A stretch of DNA of 64,000 bases, from NCBI RefSeq assembly GCF_900099825.1, contig NZ_LT629693.1, positions 5,343,001 to 5,407,000 on the forward strand, read 5' to 3'. The notes under the pieces were generated by a model, which worked only from the letters and a program-made list of their open reading frames with translations, did not search any database and was not told the origin of the DNA. Made by a program: the position numbers and the translations under genes. How positions within the stretch are numbered: position 1 is the first letter of the stretch; each line of letters starts with the position of its first letter. Below, in pieces: positions 49,952 to 58,640 of this stretch. This DNA is from Bradyrhizobium ottawaense. GTDB taxonomy: Bacteria > Pseudomonadota > Alphaproteobacteria > Rhizobiales > Xanthobacteraceae.

Positions 49952-50938
49952 TCATTTCGCAATCCTGGACGCCATGTCCGCGATCGACTTCATCACGGCA
50001 TCGCGGACGCCGGGATCGTACAGCGTGTGGCCGGCGCCCTCGACCACGCGAATTTCGGCCTCGCGCCATACCGCGCCCAGTGCATGCGAGGTCGCGGGCG
50101 GACACAGCAGATCGTAGCGGCCTTGCACGATGATGCCGGGAATGCCCTCGAGCTTGCTGGCCTCATTGATCAACTGGTCCGGCTGCATGAAGCTGTCATT
50201 GGCGAAATAATGCGCTTCCATGAACGGTGTCGCGGGCAAGGCACGCGAGGAAACGAGCGCCGGCAGATCGAGCCGGCTGCGCTTGGGTGCATGTTCGGAA
50301 AGAATTCCCTCGGTCTGTCCCCAGGCCCGCGCCGCAGGGCCGTACACGGCAGGATCGGGATCAAGGATGCGGCGGAAATAGGCTTCGATCGGACGTGCAC
50401 GCTCTTCCTGCGGCAACACGCGCAGGAAGTCGTCATAAAGGCCGGGATAGAAGCGCGGCAACACGTTGAGAAAGCCGTTCTCGATTTCTTGCATGGTGCC
50501 GAGAAAGGTCGCGCGCAGTACGATGCCGGTGACGCGCGCGGGATGGGCTTGCGCATAGGCCAGCGCCAAGGTCGCGCCCCAGGAGCCGCCAACCACCATC
50601 CAGCGTTCAAGCGCGAATTTTTCGCGGATCATTTCCATATCCGCGATCAAATGCTGAAGCGTGTTGGCGTCGCGGCTGGCTTTGGGGCGGCTGCGGCCGG
50701 CGCCGCGCTGGTCAAATAGCACGGCATGGAAGCGTTCGGGATCGAACAGCCGACGGTGATCGGGCTGGCAGCCGCTGCCGGGTCCGCCATGCAGGTAGAT
50801 TGCGGGGACGCCACCGAGGCGGCCGACGCTCTCGACATAGATCTCGTGGCCATCGCTGACGGACAGATGTTCCGAGGTGAGCGGTGCAAACGGATCGGCG
50901 CGGCGAGCGGACTTTCCGGCGTCGGCGTCAGGCGCCAT
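49952..50938 (-). CDS. pip: Prolyl aminopeptidase (proline iminopeptidase, S33), coupled to the pqq operon
   Basis: 328 residues, an alpha/beta hydrolase. Substrate-side features are YLHGGPGSGC and the DQRGAGRSRP box. The catalytic Ser is in VVGGSWGATLAL, the Asp in GRYDLLCPP and the His in EGAGHTLYD. It removes N-terminal proline from peptides. The start is ATG 50938, overlapping the pqqE stop by 11 bases, so it is translated with pqqABCDE. Its presence as the last gene of a PQQ operon raises a role in trimming PqqA-derived peptide, but Pip is also a general housekeeping enzyme. Confidence 0.93.
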   Translation of the reverse strand: MAPDADAGKSARRADPFAPLTSEHLSVSDGHEIYVESVGRLGGVPAIYLHGGPGSGCQPDHRRLFDPERFHAVLFDQRGAGRSRPKASRDANTLQHLIADMEMIREKFALERWMVVGGSWGATLALAYAQAHPARVTGIVLRATFLGTMQEIENGFLNVLPRFYPGLYDDFLRVLPQEERARPIEAYFRRILDPDPAVYGPAARAWGQTEGILSEHAPKRSRLDLPALVSSRALPATPFMEAHYFANDSFMQPDQLINEASKLEGIPGIIVQGRYDLLCPPATSHALGAVWREAEIRVVEGAGHTLYDPGVRDAVMKSIADMASRIAK

Positions 50939-52133
50939 GCTCGCCTTCCGTCTCCAGCGTGCCGCCGGCGAAATTGCGATAGAGGAAGCGGTTATGATCG
51001 GCAGCGGCCTCGGACTGGGCAGCCTTGAAAATCTGCTCATGCATCGGCGACAGCGTGCAGGCCGGATCGGTGTTGCCGGCGTCGCCGGTCAGCGCAAAGG
51101 CCTGGCAGCGGCAGCCGCCGAAATCGATCTCCTTGAACTCACAGCTTTGGCACGGCTCGGGCATCCAGCCGGTGCCGCGATAGCGGTTGAAGGCCTCGGA
51201 ATTCTGCCAGATCCAGGCGATCGAATGATTGGATCGTACCGATTCGAATTCGAGCCCGGTGATCGACTCGGCGGCATGGCACGGCAACACCTTGCCGGCG
51301 GGCGAGATGTTGAAGAATTGCCGGCCCCAGCCGCCCATGCATTTCTTCGGCCGCAGCGCGTAGTAATCCGGCACGACGTAGTCGATCGCGAGAATGCCCT
51401 TCAGCCGCGCGGCGGCGTCCTCGACGATGCGGCTGGTTTCCTCGATCTGTTGCAGCGTCGGCATCAGCGCGGCGCGGTTCTTCAAGGCCCAGCCGTAATA
51501 CTGGACGTTGGCCACTTCCAGCCGGTCGGCATCGAGATCGACCGCCATCTGGATGATGTCGGTGAGCTGATGCAGGTTCTGCCGGTGCATGACCGCATTG
51601 ACCGTCAGCGGCAGTTCGAACTCACGCGTCCATTTCGCGGCCTCGATTTTCTTCTCATGCGCGTTCTTCAGGCCGGCGACGCGGTCGGCCACCACGGCCT
51701 CGTTGCCCTGAAAACTGATCTGCACATGGCACAACCCGGCATCGGCCAGCGCGGACAGCTTTTCCTTGCTCAGCAACACGGCCGACGTAATGAGGTTGCT
51801 GTAGAGGCCGACATCGGTTGCATGCTGCACCAGCTCGACGATATCCTTCCGTGCGGTCGGCTCGCCGCCGGAAAAATGAATCTGCAACACGCCGATTTCG
51901 GCGAGCTCGGTCAGGACCTTCTTCCACTCGTCCGTGGTGAGTTCGCTGCTGCCGCGGTCGAGCTCGACCGGGTTGGAGCAGTAGGGGCACTGCAGCGGGC
52001 AGCGGTGCGTCAGTTCGGCGAGCACCGCCAGCGGAATGCCAAAAGTCTCCGCGGTCGAACGGCGCGATTCCAGGATCGCAAGCCCGTCATGGGGCGCGGC
52101 CGCTTTGTTGCCGTCGGCGATCAGGTCACTCAT
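50928..52133 (-). CDS. pqqE: PQQ biosynthesis radical SAM enzyme PqqE (PqqA peptide cyclase)
   Basis: 401 residues. The SAM cluster motif C-x3-C-x2-C is in HRCPLQCPYCSNPVEL near the N-terminus, followed by IHFSGGEPTARKD. The C-terminal SPASM-type auxiliary clusters are in MGGWGRQFF, LPCHAAES and EPCQSCEFKEIDFGGCRC. It makes the Glu-Tyr carbon-carbon bond in PqqA. The start is ATG 52133, overlapping the pqqD stop by four bases. Ends inside pip by 11 bases. Confidence 0.97.
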   Translation of the reverse strand: MSDLIADGNKAAAPHDGLAILESRRSTAETFGIPLAVLAELTHRCPLQCPYCSNPVELDRGSSELTTDEWKKVLTELAEIGVLQIHFSGGEPTARKDIVELVQHATDVGLYSNLITSAVLLSKEKLSALADAGLCHVQISFQGNEAVVADRVAGLKNAHEKKIEAAKWTREFELPLTVNAVMHRQNLHQLTDIIQMAVDLDADRLEVANVQYYGWALKNRAALMPTLQQIEETSRIVEDAAARLKGILAIDYVVPDYYALRPKKCMGGWGRQFFNISPAGKVLPCHAAESITGLEFESVRSNHSIAWIWQNSEAFNRYRGTGWMPEPCQSCEFKEIDFGGCRCQAFALTGDAGNTDPACTLSPMHEQIFKAAQSEAAADHNRFLYRNFAGGTLETEGEHGA

Positions 52134-52438
52134 GACGTCTTCTCGCGCGCTTCGGTGAGGAAACCCTTGTCGGCGAGGTCCTGCAGCATCCCGACGACGT
52201 CGGTGGCGATCGCCTCGCGCGGCGCAGCGTATTTGGCGGCGAGCTGATCGGCAATGTCGGACACGCTGCGGACGCCGTCGCAGAGCTGCAGCACCTCGAC
52301 CGCGATCTCGTCAGGCGCCAGCACCCGCTCCGGCGCCAGGATCACCCAGACCTGCCGCGTCTCATCGAATTTCAGCCGGGCGTGCCGCGGCAATTTCGGC
52401 CGGCTCGCCTCGCTGACGCTGATGTTGCGGCTTGCCAT
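52130..52438 (-). CDS. pqqD: PQQ biosynthesis peptide chaperone PqqD
   Basis: 102 residues, a PqqD winged-helix-like RRE domain. It has RPKLPRHARLKFDETRQVWV-like start, PERVLAPDEIAVEVLQLCDG and VSDIADQLAAKYAAPREAI. It binds the PqqA leader and presents it to PqqE. It starts at ATG 52438, six bases after the pqqC stop, and overlaps the pqqE start by four bases, in the common pqqCDE order. Confidence 0.95.
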   Translation of the reverse strand: MASRNISVSEASRPKLPRHARLKFDETRQVWVILAPERVLAPDEIAVEVLQLCDGVRSVSDIADQLAAKYAAPREAIATDVVGMLQDLADKGFLTEAREKTS

Positions 52439-52444
52439 CTGTTG

Positions 52445-53227
52445 TCATGTCCCTTTTGGCACGAACGCGCCGGGCGGAATGTGGCCCTCGACATAGGCAT
52501 AATACAGCGCATCGAGCTGAACCCATAGCACATTGGTCTTGAAGATCAGCGCGTTGCAGACCGCCTCGCGCTCCCTGGGCGTCGTGGCATGGGCCTTGAC
52601 GTATTCCAGCGCGAAGCCGGCATCGCGCGGCGCCTGGGTCAGGCGGCGGCTGAAATAGCTCATGATGTCCGGATTGACGAAATCGTAGTGCTGCAGCATG
52701 CCGGAGATGCGTTCCTCATGCAGGTTGGGTGCGAACAGCTCCGTCAGCGAGGAGGCGATTGCTTCCAGCGGGCTCTTGTCGCGGCAGAAATGCACATAGG
52801 CTTCCACCGCGAACCGCGTCGCGGGCAGGATGCCTTCGGTCGATTCCACATAGGCGCTGTCGAGACCGAGCCCCTCGGTCAGCTTGAGCCAGCGTTCGAT
52901 GCCGCCTTCGGTGCCGTGATCGCCGTCATGGTCCTCGATACGGTGCCGCCACTCGATGCGGGTGGCGCGGTCGCGGAACCGCGAGATCACCATCGCGTCC
53001 TTGAGCGGGATTGTGCTCTGGTAATAATAGCGGTTCAGCGCCCAGGCCTGCACCTGGCCCTGGTTGAGTTTGCCGCCGTGCAGCAGCCGGTGGAACGGAT
53101 GCAAATTGTGATACCGCGTCGCGCCGATGTGGCGGAGCATCGCTTCCAGTTCCTCGGCGCTGTTGAGCGTGACGCCCTTGCCGATCGAAAGCGCGGTCAT
53201 TCCGCCTGCTGGTGCCACGACATTCAC
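52445..53227 (-). CDS. pqqC: Pyrroloquinoline-quinone synthase PqqC
   Basis: About 260 residues from GTG 53227, chosen because it overlaps the pqqB stop as GTGA and has GGAG eight bases upstream. ATG 53200 would shorten it by nine residues. Motifs are HIGATRYHNLHPFHRLLHGG, NRYYYQSTIPLKDAMVISRF, HRIEDHDGDHGTEGGIERW and LHEERISGMLQHY. It carries out the last oxidation and ring closure of AHQQ to PQQ with O2, without cofactor. Cytosolic. Confidence 0.95.
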   Translation of the reverse strand: MNVVAPAGGMTALSIGKGVTLNSAEELEAMLRHIGATRYHNLHPFHRLLHGGKLNQGQVQAWALNRYYYQSTIPLKDAMVISRFRDRATRIEWRHRIEDHDGDHGTEGGIERWLKLTEGLGLDSAYVESTEGILPATRFAVEAYVHFCRDKSPLEAIASSLTELFAPNLHEERISGMLQHYDFVNPDIMSYFSRRLTQAPRDAGFALEYVKAHATTPREREAVCNALIFKTNVLWVQLDALYYAYVEGHIPPGAFVPKGT

Positions 53228-54153
53228 AGCGTGATCTCCATTCCGTCGGCGGGGATATGCCAGCCCGCTTGTTCCGCGGCCTTGCGCTCGTCCGAGCCAT
53301 GCAGCAAGGCCGGGTTGGAATTGTTGATATGCAAAAACATCTTCCGGCCGATGTCGAGGCCGGCAAGGCTGGCGATGGCGCCGTGATCGCCCGACATCGA
53401 GATATGGCCCATACCCTGTCCCGTCTTGTTGCCCAGCCCCGCCACGATCAATTCGTCGTCGCGCCACACGGTGCCGTCGAAGAAGACCAGCGCTGCGCCG
53501 GCCAGTCTCGATTTGAGGTCGTCGGTCACCCGGGCGCAGGCGGCAAGGAAATAGAAGTACTTGCCGCTGGTCTTGTCCAGAATCCGCAAGCCCAGCGTAT
53601 CGCCCGCGCCGTCGCTGCCGGCCGGATGCGCCTTGCCTTCGAGATACCAGGCGCCCTTGCCGGGAACCTCGAACGGGAGAATCTCCATGCCGGACGGCGA
53701 ACCGTCGGGCAGCGAGGGTTCGAATGCCTTGTCCACCTCGATCGGCTGGCGGCGGACGTTCTTGTCGTTCAGTACATTGAAGATGCTGTTGGACTTCAGA
53801 ATCGCAAGCACCCGTTCGTGCGCATAGAGGGTAAAGGGCGAGCCCTCGCGCATCGACAACAGCCCGGCGATCGCATCGATTTCGCCGTTGGTCAGAATGA
53901 CGCCCGCGATCGGGCTGTGGCGGAGCTGTCCGGCTTTGGGGTGAAGCTGCGGCGTCGCGGTCAACTGCTGGCGCAGGTCGGGCGAGGCGTTGATCAGAAA
54001 CCAGTGCGCACCGTCGGCGCTGACGGCGATCGATGCCTGGGTGCTCTGCAATTCCGGATGTTCGGTTCGCGCTGTCAGGCACACCGGACATCCGCAGTTC
54101 CACTGCGGAACGCCGCCACCTGCCGCGGCGCCCAGGACGACGACCCGAAGCAT
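53224..54153 (-). CDS. pqqB: PQQ biosynthesis protein PqqB
   Basis: 309 residues, a metallo-beta-lactamase-fold oxygenase. It opens RVVVLGAAAGGGVPQWNC, followed by a CGCPVC zinc-type cysteine pair, TNGEIDAIAGLLSMREG in place of the usual HxHxDH box, and the HINNSNPALLHGSDERKAAE end. PqqB hydroxylates the cyclised Tyr intermediate before PqqC acts. The start is ATG 54153, with GGGAG about eight bases upstream. It is 178 bases downstream of pqqA and overlaps pqqC. Confidence 0.95.
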   Translation of the reverse strand: MLRVVVLGAAAGGGVPQWNCGCPVCLTARTEHPELQSTQASIAVSADGAHWFLINASPDLRQQLTATPQLHPKAGQLRHSPIAGVILTNGEIDAIAGLLSMREGSPFTLYAHERVLAILKSNSIFNVLNDKNVRRQPIEVDKAFEPSLPDGSPSGMEILPFEVPGKGAWYLEGKAHPAGSDGAGDTLGLRILDKTSGKYFYFLAACARVTDDLKSRLAGAALVFFDGTVWRDDELIVAGLGNKTGQGMGHISMSGDHGAIASLAGLDIGRKMFLHINNSNPALLHGSDERKAAEQAGWHIPADGMEITL

Positions 54154-54331
54154 GATCCGTCTCCCGGGGTACCAAGACCTGTCAATACAGACCTTGGCGC
54201 TACAAAACTTGACGTTACGAAGCTTGGCTACAAACGCCACGCGGTGGACCCAGGTTCAGGACACAATTCCACAATCGGGAAGCTGTCCGGCCCGGAGGTC
54301 CACCTGCGTGAGATCGGAAGTGACGCTGCCG

Positions 54332-54412
54332 CTACTTGCGGGTCGCGCACATATACATGTTGATTTCCATGCCGACCGAGACTTCGACGATTTTCGGTGC
54401 TTTCCAGGCCAT
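54332..54412 (-). CDS. pqqA: PQQ precursor peptide PqqA (26 aa)
   Basis: 26 codons, ATG 54412 to TAG 54332-54334, shorter than ordinary ORF cut-offs. AAGGAG lies seven bases upstream. The peptide starts MAWKAPKIVEVSVGMEIN and contains the E-x3-Y motif (E16 and Y20 in EINMY), the Glu and Tyr that PqqE joins to make PQQ. It ends MCATRK. The following 178-base gap before pqqB is typical: in other pqq operons pqqA is made in excess of the enzymes. Confidence 0.95.
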   Translation of the reverse strand: MAWKAPKIVEVSVGMEINMYMCATRK

Positions 54413-54714
54413 TTGGCGCTCCTTTTGATACGGGACGAACTCCGCCCTCAAACATAAGGTAATGCGGATCAAAAAGTTCGCCAGTTAAATCTTTTGCGTG
54501 AAACCTTGGCGTGTTTATGCTGCACTGCAAAGTGAGCTCACGCAGTTGTGCTGGCGCCAGTGTCAAAACAGCGTGGGATCAAGCGTTTCGCGGTTGTTCG
54601 CGCCGCCACGAATGATGATTTTGCGCGGACGGAGCGCTGCCGGCTCCGGATAAAGAACTCGTGAGAATGGTGGCCTCCGGTTGCGTGGTTGCCGATGGGG
54701 CCAGGTTTGCGCCG
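54413..54714. other. Gene-free divergent control region of pqqA
   Basis: 302 bases between pqqA (minus) and the DUF6894 gene (plus). It is somewhat more AT-rich than the surrounding DNA, as expected for two divergent promoters. I did not find a convincing -35/-10 pair or operator by eye. Confidence 0.45.
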
Positions 54715-54975
54715 ATGCCACGCTATTTTTTCAATACCCGTATCGGCGATGAGCTGATTTCCGATCCCGATGGTGAAGTGCTGGGGGATCCCGATCGCGC
54801 CTGGGAAATGGCGCGCGCCATGATTCGGGAACTACTGAGGACCGAAGGCGCCGATGGCGCGCTGTTGAACGCCACCATCGAGGTGACCGACGACGAGGGC
54901 GAGATCGTGCTGGAGTTTCCGTTCTCGGAAGCGGTTCTGCCCGATACGCCGGACGGTCCGATCACCAGGCATTGA
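54715..54975 (+). CDS. DUF6894 family protein (86 aa)
   Basis: It starts at ATG 54715 (in-frame frame extends to 54661 but lacks family similarity). The opening MPRYFFNTRIGDELISDPDG is the DUF6894 start, with a Phe-Phe and later an Asp-Pro-Asp-Gly turn. A helix (WEMARAMIRELLR) follows and the second half has a strand (NATIEVTDDEGEIVLEFPF). This small alpha/beta fold is very common in Bradyrhizobium; its function is unknown. It stands alone, divergent from pqqA. Confidence 0.8.
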   Translation: MPRYFFNTRIGDELISDPDGEVLGDPDRAWEMARAMIRELLRTEGADGALLNATIEVTDDEGEIVLEFPFSEAVLPDTPDGPITRH

Positions 54976-55166
54976 CGCCGCGCGGAATGCCTTTTGCGCT
55001 AAACCGTGCGCCTTCGTCTATTCCGGGCGCGCAACCTTGCTTTGCGTAGAATGTTTCCGATTGCAAATGTACGGACAAATGTCGGAGACTGCTATTCGGG
55101 AAAGCCACCGGCGCAGGCGTCATCACTGCCTGCGCGAGGAAAATGGCTTCCGCCAGGGAGAAACTC

Positions 55167-56471
55167 ATGAAGAGCTATTCGTCGGCATCGCGCAGCCTTT
55201 TGCTGGCCGGTGCTTTCTTCGGTGCATTCACGTTCAATGCTGTCGCCCAGCAGCCCGCCGCACCCGCACCCGCGGCGGCCGATGCCGCGCCGGCGGCCAC
55301 GCCCGCTCCTTCCGCGGCGCCCGCTCCATTGCCGCCGGGCTCGCCGCTGATCGGCCGGCCGGACAACGAAGCCGCCGCCAAGCTCGCGCCGGTGGCGCCG
55401 CCGCCGCTTCCGGCAGCACCCGACAAACTGCCGACGGCCAAGTTGAAGGTACCCGCCGGCTTCAACATCGAGGTTTATGCCGCCGGCATGGCGAATGCGC
55501 GCTCGCTCGCGCTTGGTGACAAGGGCACCGTGTTCGTCGGCAGCCGGCTGGTCGACAAGGTCTATGGCATCGAAAACAAGGACGGCAAGCGGTCGGTGAA
55601 GGTGATCGCTTCCGGTCTCTATCGCCCGAACGGCGTCGCCTTCAAGGACGGCACGCTTTACATCGCCGAACTGTCGAAAGTCTCCAAGATCGAGAAGGTC
55701 GAGGACAATCTGGACAGCCCGCCGAAGCCTGTCATGATCTACGACAAGCTTCCGAAGGACGAAGCCCATGGCTGGAAGTTCATCGCCATCGGCCCGGACA
55801 ACAAGCTCTATGTTCCGGTCGGCCAGCCCGGCAACGTTGTGCTGCATGACGAGGACCATGGCCAGATCCGCCGCATGAACCTGGATGGTTCCGGCGCCGA
55901 GGTTTATGTACGCGGCGTGCGCAACACGGTCGGGTTCGACTGGAATCCCGAGAACAAGCAGATGTACTTTACCGACAACGGCCGCGACTGGCTGTCGGAG
56001 ACGGTGCCGGAAGACGAGCTCAACCGTGTCACCAAGGCCGGCGAACATTTCGGTGCGCCCTACTGCCTGCAGGGCAACATTGTCGACCAGGAACTTGGCT
56101 GGGGTAAAGACTGCAAGGACTACACCGCGCCGGTCGGACTGATGGGGCCACACGTCGCTGCGCTCGGTATGCGGTTCTATACCGGCAACATGTTCCCGAA
56201 ATCCTACAAGAACGCGATCATCGTCGCGCGCCATGGCTCGTGGAATAAATCGAAAAAGCAGGGCGGTGACGTCGTCGTCGTCAAGCTGAACAAGGACGGC
56301 ACGGTGAAGTCGATGGAGCCGTTCATCACCGGCTTCCTCGAAGACAACAAGTATATCGGCCGCCCCGTCGACGTGATGCAGATGAAGGACGGTTCGATGC
56401 TGGTCTCCGACGACTGGAACGGCGCCGTCTATCGCATCACCTACGGCAAGCCGAAGGTTGCCAAGCAGTAA
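55167..56471 (+). CDS. Periplasmic PQQ-type sugar (sorbosone) dehydrogenase homologue
   Basis: 434 residues. It has a signal peptide (SRSLLLAGAFFGAFTFNAVA, cut near AQQ), then a 60-residue Ala/Pro-rich linker, then a six-bladed beta-propeller of the soluble glucose/sorbosone dehydrogenase family: VPAGFNIEVYAAGM, LYRPNGVAFKDGTLYIAELS, GHGWKF-type HGWKFIAIGPDNKLYVPVG, RGVRNTVGFDWNP, TDNGRDWLSETVPEDE and VARHGSWNKSKKQGG. It starts at ATG 55167 after AGGGAG. Likely PQQ-dependent oxidation of a sugar or aldehyde in the periplasm. The close pqqABCDE supports this. A strong terminator follows at 56482. Confidence 0.88.
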   Translation: MKSYSSASRSLLLAGAFFGAFTFNAVAQQPAAPAPAAADAAPAATPAPSAAPAPLPPGSPLIGRPDNEAAAKLAPVAPPPLPAAPDKLPTAKLKVPAGFNIEVYAAGMANARSLALGDKGTVFVGSRLVDKVYGIENKDGKRSVKVIASGLYRPNGVAFKDGTLYIAELSKVSKIEKVEDNLDSPPKPVMIYDKLPKDEAHGWKFIAIGPDNKLYVPVGQPGNVVLHDEDHGQIRRMNLDGSGAEVYVRGVRNTVGFDWNPENKQMYFTDNGRDWLSETVPEDELNRVTKAGEHFGAPYCLQGNIVDQELGWGKDCKDYTAPVGLMGPHVAALGMRFYTGNMFPKSYKNAIIVARHGSWNKSKKQGGDVVVVKLNKDGTVKSMEPFITGFLEDNKYIGRPVDVMQMKDGSMLVSDDWNGAVYRITYGKPKVAKQ

Positions 56472-56481
56472 GGAAAGACAA

Positions 56482-56520
56482 GATCGAGGGCGGCTCGGGC
56501 TGCCCTCGATCATTTTTTTT
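56482..56520 (+). terminator. Rho-independent terminator after the PQQ-type dehydrogenase gene
   Basis: A hairpin with arms gatcgagggc (56482-56491) and gccctcgatc (56502-56511), then a and eight T residues (56513-56520). This is the only classic hairpin plus U-tract I found. It separates the dehydrogenase from the downstream cytochrome, whose promoter then would lie in the short 27-base gap or read-through would be needed. Confidence 0.88.
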
Positions 56521-56547
56521 GGATGAGCCTTCGCCAGGAGCTGGCCG

Positions 56548-57114
56548 ATGCGTAAGATACTAACGGCACTGGCGTTTGCCCTGATCGCAGCTTCCGCCAG
56601 CGCCGAGACGCTCGAAGAGCGCTTCGTCACGTGCCAGGCCTGTCACGGCGAAAAAGGACAGTCCGAGACCGAAAACACGCCTTCGCTCGGTGGCCAGCAG
56701 GCGCCCTATGCGCTGATCCAGCTCTTCATGTTTCGCGAGAAGCTGCGCACCTTCGAGCCGATGAACGATCTGGCGAAGGCGCTGACCGACGACGATCTTC
56801 GCAACTTTTCCGATTACATCGCCAAAATCCCGAAGCCTGTGCCTCCCGCCGACGCCGGCGAGCCGGCGCGAATGCAGCGCGGTCAGGCGCTGGCGCAGCA
56901 ATATCTCTGCAACAACTGCCACAAGCCGGATTTTTCCGGCAACGACAACGTGCCGCGGATCGCCAACCAGCGCGAGGACTACCTCGCCAAGACGCTCGGC
57001 GAATACAAGGACAACAGTCGTCACGGCTATGACGGCACCATGGCCGACGTCATGGGCTCGGTCACCAAAGAGCAGATCGCCGATCTCGCTTATTACATCG
57101 CCCGCCTGCGCTGA
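56548..57114 (+). CDS. Dihaem c4-type cytochrome c
   Basis: 188 residues. It has a signal peptide ([16 protein letters not shown]) and two haem c attachment sites, CQACH (29-33) and CNNCH (121-125). Distal Met candidates lie in PTL-type loops (QLFMFREKL and [10 protein letters not shown]). Two-domain, about 20 kDa, periplasmic. It probably accepts electrons from the dehydrogenase encoded just upstream, passing them to an oxidase. It starts at ATG 56548, 27 bases after the terminator, so it may be transcribed by read-through. Confidence 0.92.
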   Translation: MRKILTALAFALIAASASAETLEERFVTCQACHGEKGQSETENTPSLGGQQAPYALIQLFMFREKLRTFEPMNDLAKALTDDDLRNFSDYIAKIPKPVPPADAGEPARMQRGQALAQQYLCNNCHKPDFSGNDNVPRIANQREDYLAKTLGEYKDNSRHGYDGTMADVMGSVTKEQIADLAYYIARLR

Positions 57115-57117
57115 AAC

Positions 57118-57152
57118 CTCGCTTTAACCCCGCGCTTGCGCGGGGCGCGCGA
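57118..57152 (+). terminator. GC-rich nested palindrome after the cytochrome gene
   Basis: The inner ccccgcgc/gcgcgggg pair (57128-57145, two-base loop) lies inside an outer cctcg/cgagg pair. No U-tract, so termination is only possible. It separates the cytochrome gene from the amidase gene. Confidence 0.35.
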
Positions 57153-57221
57153 GGAAGAATGGCCCCCGCTGGCGCAGCCCTGCCGTCGGCGCTACAAGAA
57201 GGCCGTCAAACGGGGTTTCAA

Positions 57222-58613
57222 ATGCAGGATATCTGGCGTCTGTCGGCCCAAGATCTGGCCGCCTTGATCAAGTCGAAGAAAGTCTCGGCCAAGGAGGCGG
57301 CAGAGGCCGCGCTGGCCCGGCTGGATGCGGTCAATCCCAGGCTCAATGCCGTGGTCGACCACAGGCCGGCGGACGTATTGGCGCAGGCCTCCGTCATCGA
57401 CGCCGCGATCGGCCGGGGCGAGGATGTCGGACCGCTGGCGGGCGTTCCCGTCACGGTCAAGGTCAATATCGACCAGGAAGGCTTTGCCACCACCAACGGG
57501 CTGAAGCTGCAGCGCGACACCATCGCCAAAACCAACAGCCCGGTGATCGACAATTTGCGAAAATCCGGCGCGGTCATCCTCGGCCGCACCAACTGCCCGG
57601 CATTTTCCTATCGCTGGTTCACCACCAATCTCGTTCATGGTGACACCAAGAATCCGCGCGATCCCGGCATCACGCCAGGCGGCTCGTCCGGTGGCGCCGC
57701 GTCCGCGGTCGCGGCCGGCATCGGGCATATCGCGCACGGCACCGATATCGCCGGCTCGATCCGTTATCCGGCCTACGCCTGCGGGGTCCATGGCTTGCGG
57801 ACGACTCTCGGCCGCATCCCGGCGTTCAACGCCTCTGTGCCGGAACGCACCATCGGCCCGCAGCTCTGCGCGGTGTCCGGCCCGCTGGCGCGCACCATCG
57901 CCGATCTCAGGATCGCGCTGGCGGCGATGTCGGTCATGGACGCGCGCGATCCCTGGTGGGTGCCGGCGCCGCTGCAGGGCGCGCCGATGCCGAAGCGCGC
58001 CGCGATGTGCCTCAACCCCGACGGCCTCGACCCCGTTCCGGAAGTAAAGGCCGCGGTCGCGGATGCCGGCAAGCGCCTCGAGCGCGCCGGATGGATCGTG
58101 GAGGAGATCACCAACACGCCGCCGCTACGCGAGGCCGCGGAGCTCAATACCAAGCTGTGGCTCGGCGACGGCTATGAGGCGCAACTGGCGGCGGCAGAGC
58201 GCGAAGGCGATCCCGGCGCGCTGGCCTGCCTGCGCAGCAACCGATCAAAAGTGTTTCCGTTCGATCTGTCCCAAACGCTGACGCGGCGCTTGACGCTGAC
58301 CCGCGAATGGCTGGCGTTCTTCGAGAAATACCCGGTGCTGCTGATGCCGGTGTCCGGCGAACTGCCGTTCCCCGATCACCTCGACCGCAAGGACGAGGCG
58401 TCCTTTGCCCGGGTCTGGCACGCGCAGATACCGCAAATTGGCATTCCCCTGATGGGCCTGCCCGGGCTAACGGTATCGACCGGGCTGGTGGGGCGTGTCC
58501 CCGTCGGCGTTCAGATCGTCTCCGGCCGCTTTCGCGAGGATCTCTGCCTCGCCGCGGGCGAGGCGATCGAGGTCGGCGGTACGCCGTCGGCGGCGATCGA
58601 CCCGGCCGGCTAA
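57222..58613 (+). CDS. Amidase signature family hydrolase
   Basis: 463 residues. The Ser-cisSer-Lys triad is present: K80 in VPVTVKVNID, S155 in TPGGSSGGAA and S179 in GTDIAGSIRYPA (24 residues apart, as in fatty-acid amide hydrolase). It hydrolyses a C-N amide; substrate unknown. GatA is not meant, since GatB/C are absent and the C-terminal region differs. The start is ATG 57222, close to IWRLSAQDLAALIKSKKVSA, the family's usual N-terminus; upstream in-frame ATG 57159 reads into the GC-rich palindrome region. It is followed 27 bases later by a glutathione peroxidase gene. Confidence 0.9.
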   Translation: MQDIWRLSAQDLAALIKSKKVSAKEAAEAALARLDAVNPRLNAVVDHRPADVLAQASVIDAAIGRGEDVGPLAGVPVTVKVNIDQEGFATTNGLKLQRDTIAKTNSPVIDNLRKSGAVILGRTNCPAFSYRWFTTNLVHGDTKNPRDPGITPGGSSGGAASAVAAGIGHIAHGTDIAGSIRYPAYACGVHGLRTTLGRIPAFNASVPERTIGPQLCAVSGPLARTIADLRIALAAMSVMDARDPWWVPAPLQGAPMPKRAAMCLNPDGLDPVPEVKAAVADAGKRLERAGWIVEEITNTPPLREAAELNTKLWLGDGYEAQLAAAEREGDPGALACLRSNRSKVFPFDLSQTLTRRLTLTREWLAFFEKYPVLLMPVSGELPFPDHLDRKDEASFARVWHAQIPQIGIPLMGLPGLTVSTGLVGRVPVGVQIVSGRFREDLCLAAGEAIEVGGTPSAAIDPAG

Positions 58614-58640
58614 CACCGGCCAGCCAACAAAGAGAGCACG

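Noticed and set aside
56482..56520. Treating the terminator as another dispersed repeat
   Set aside because: It has a short GC hairpin followed by eight T residues and shares no arms with the repeat families.
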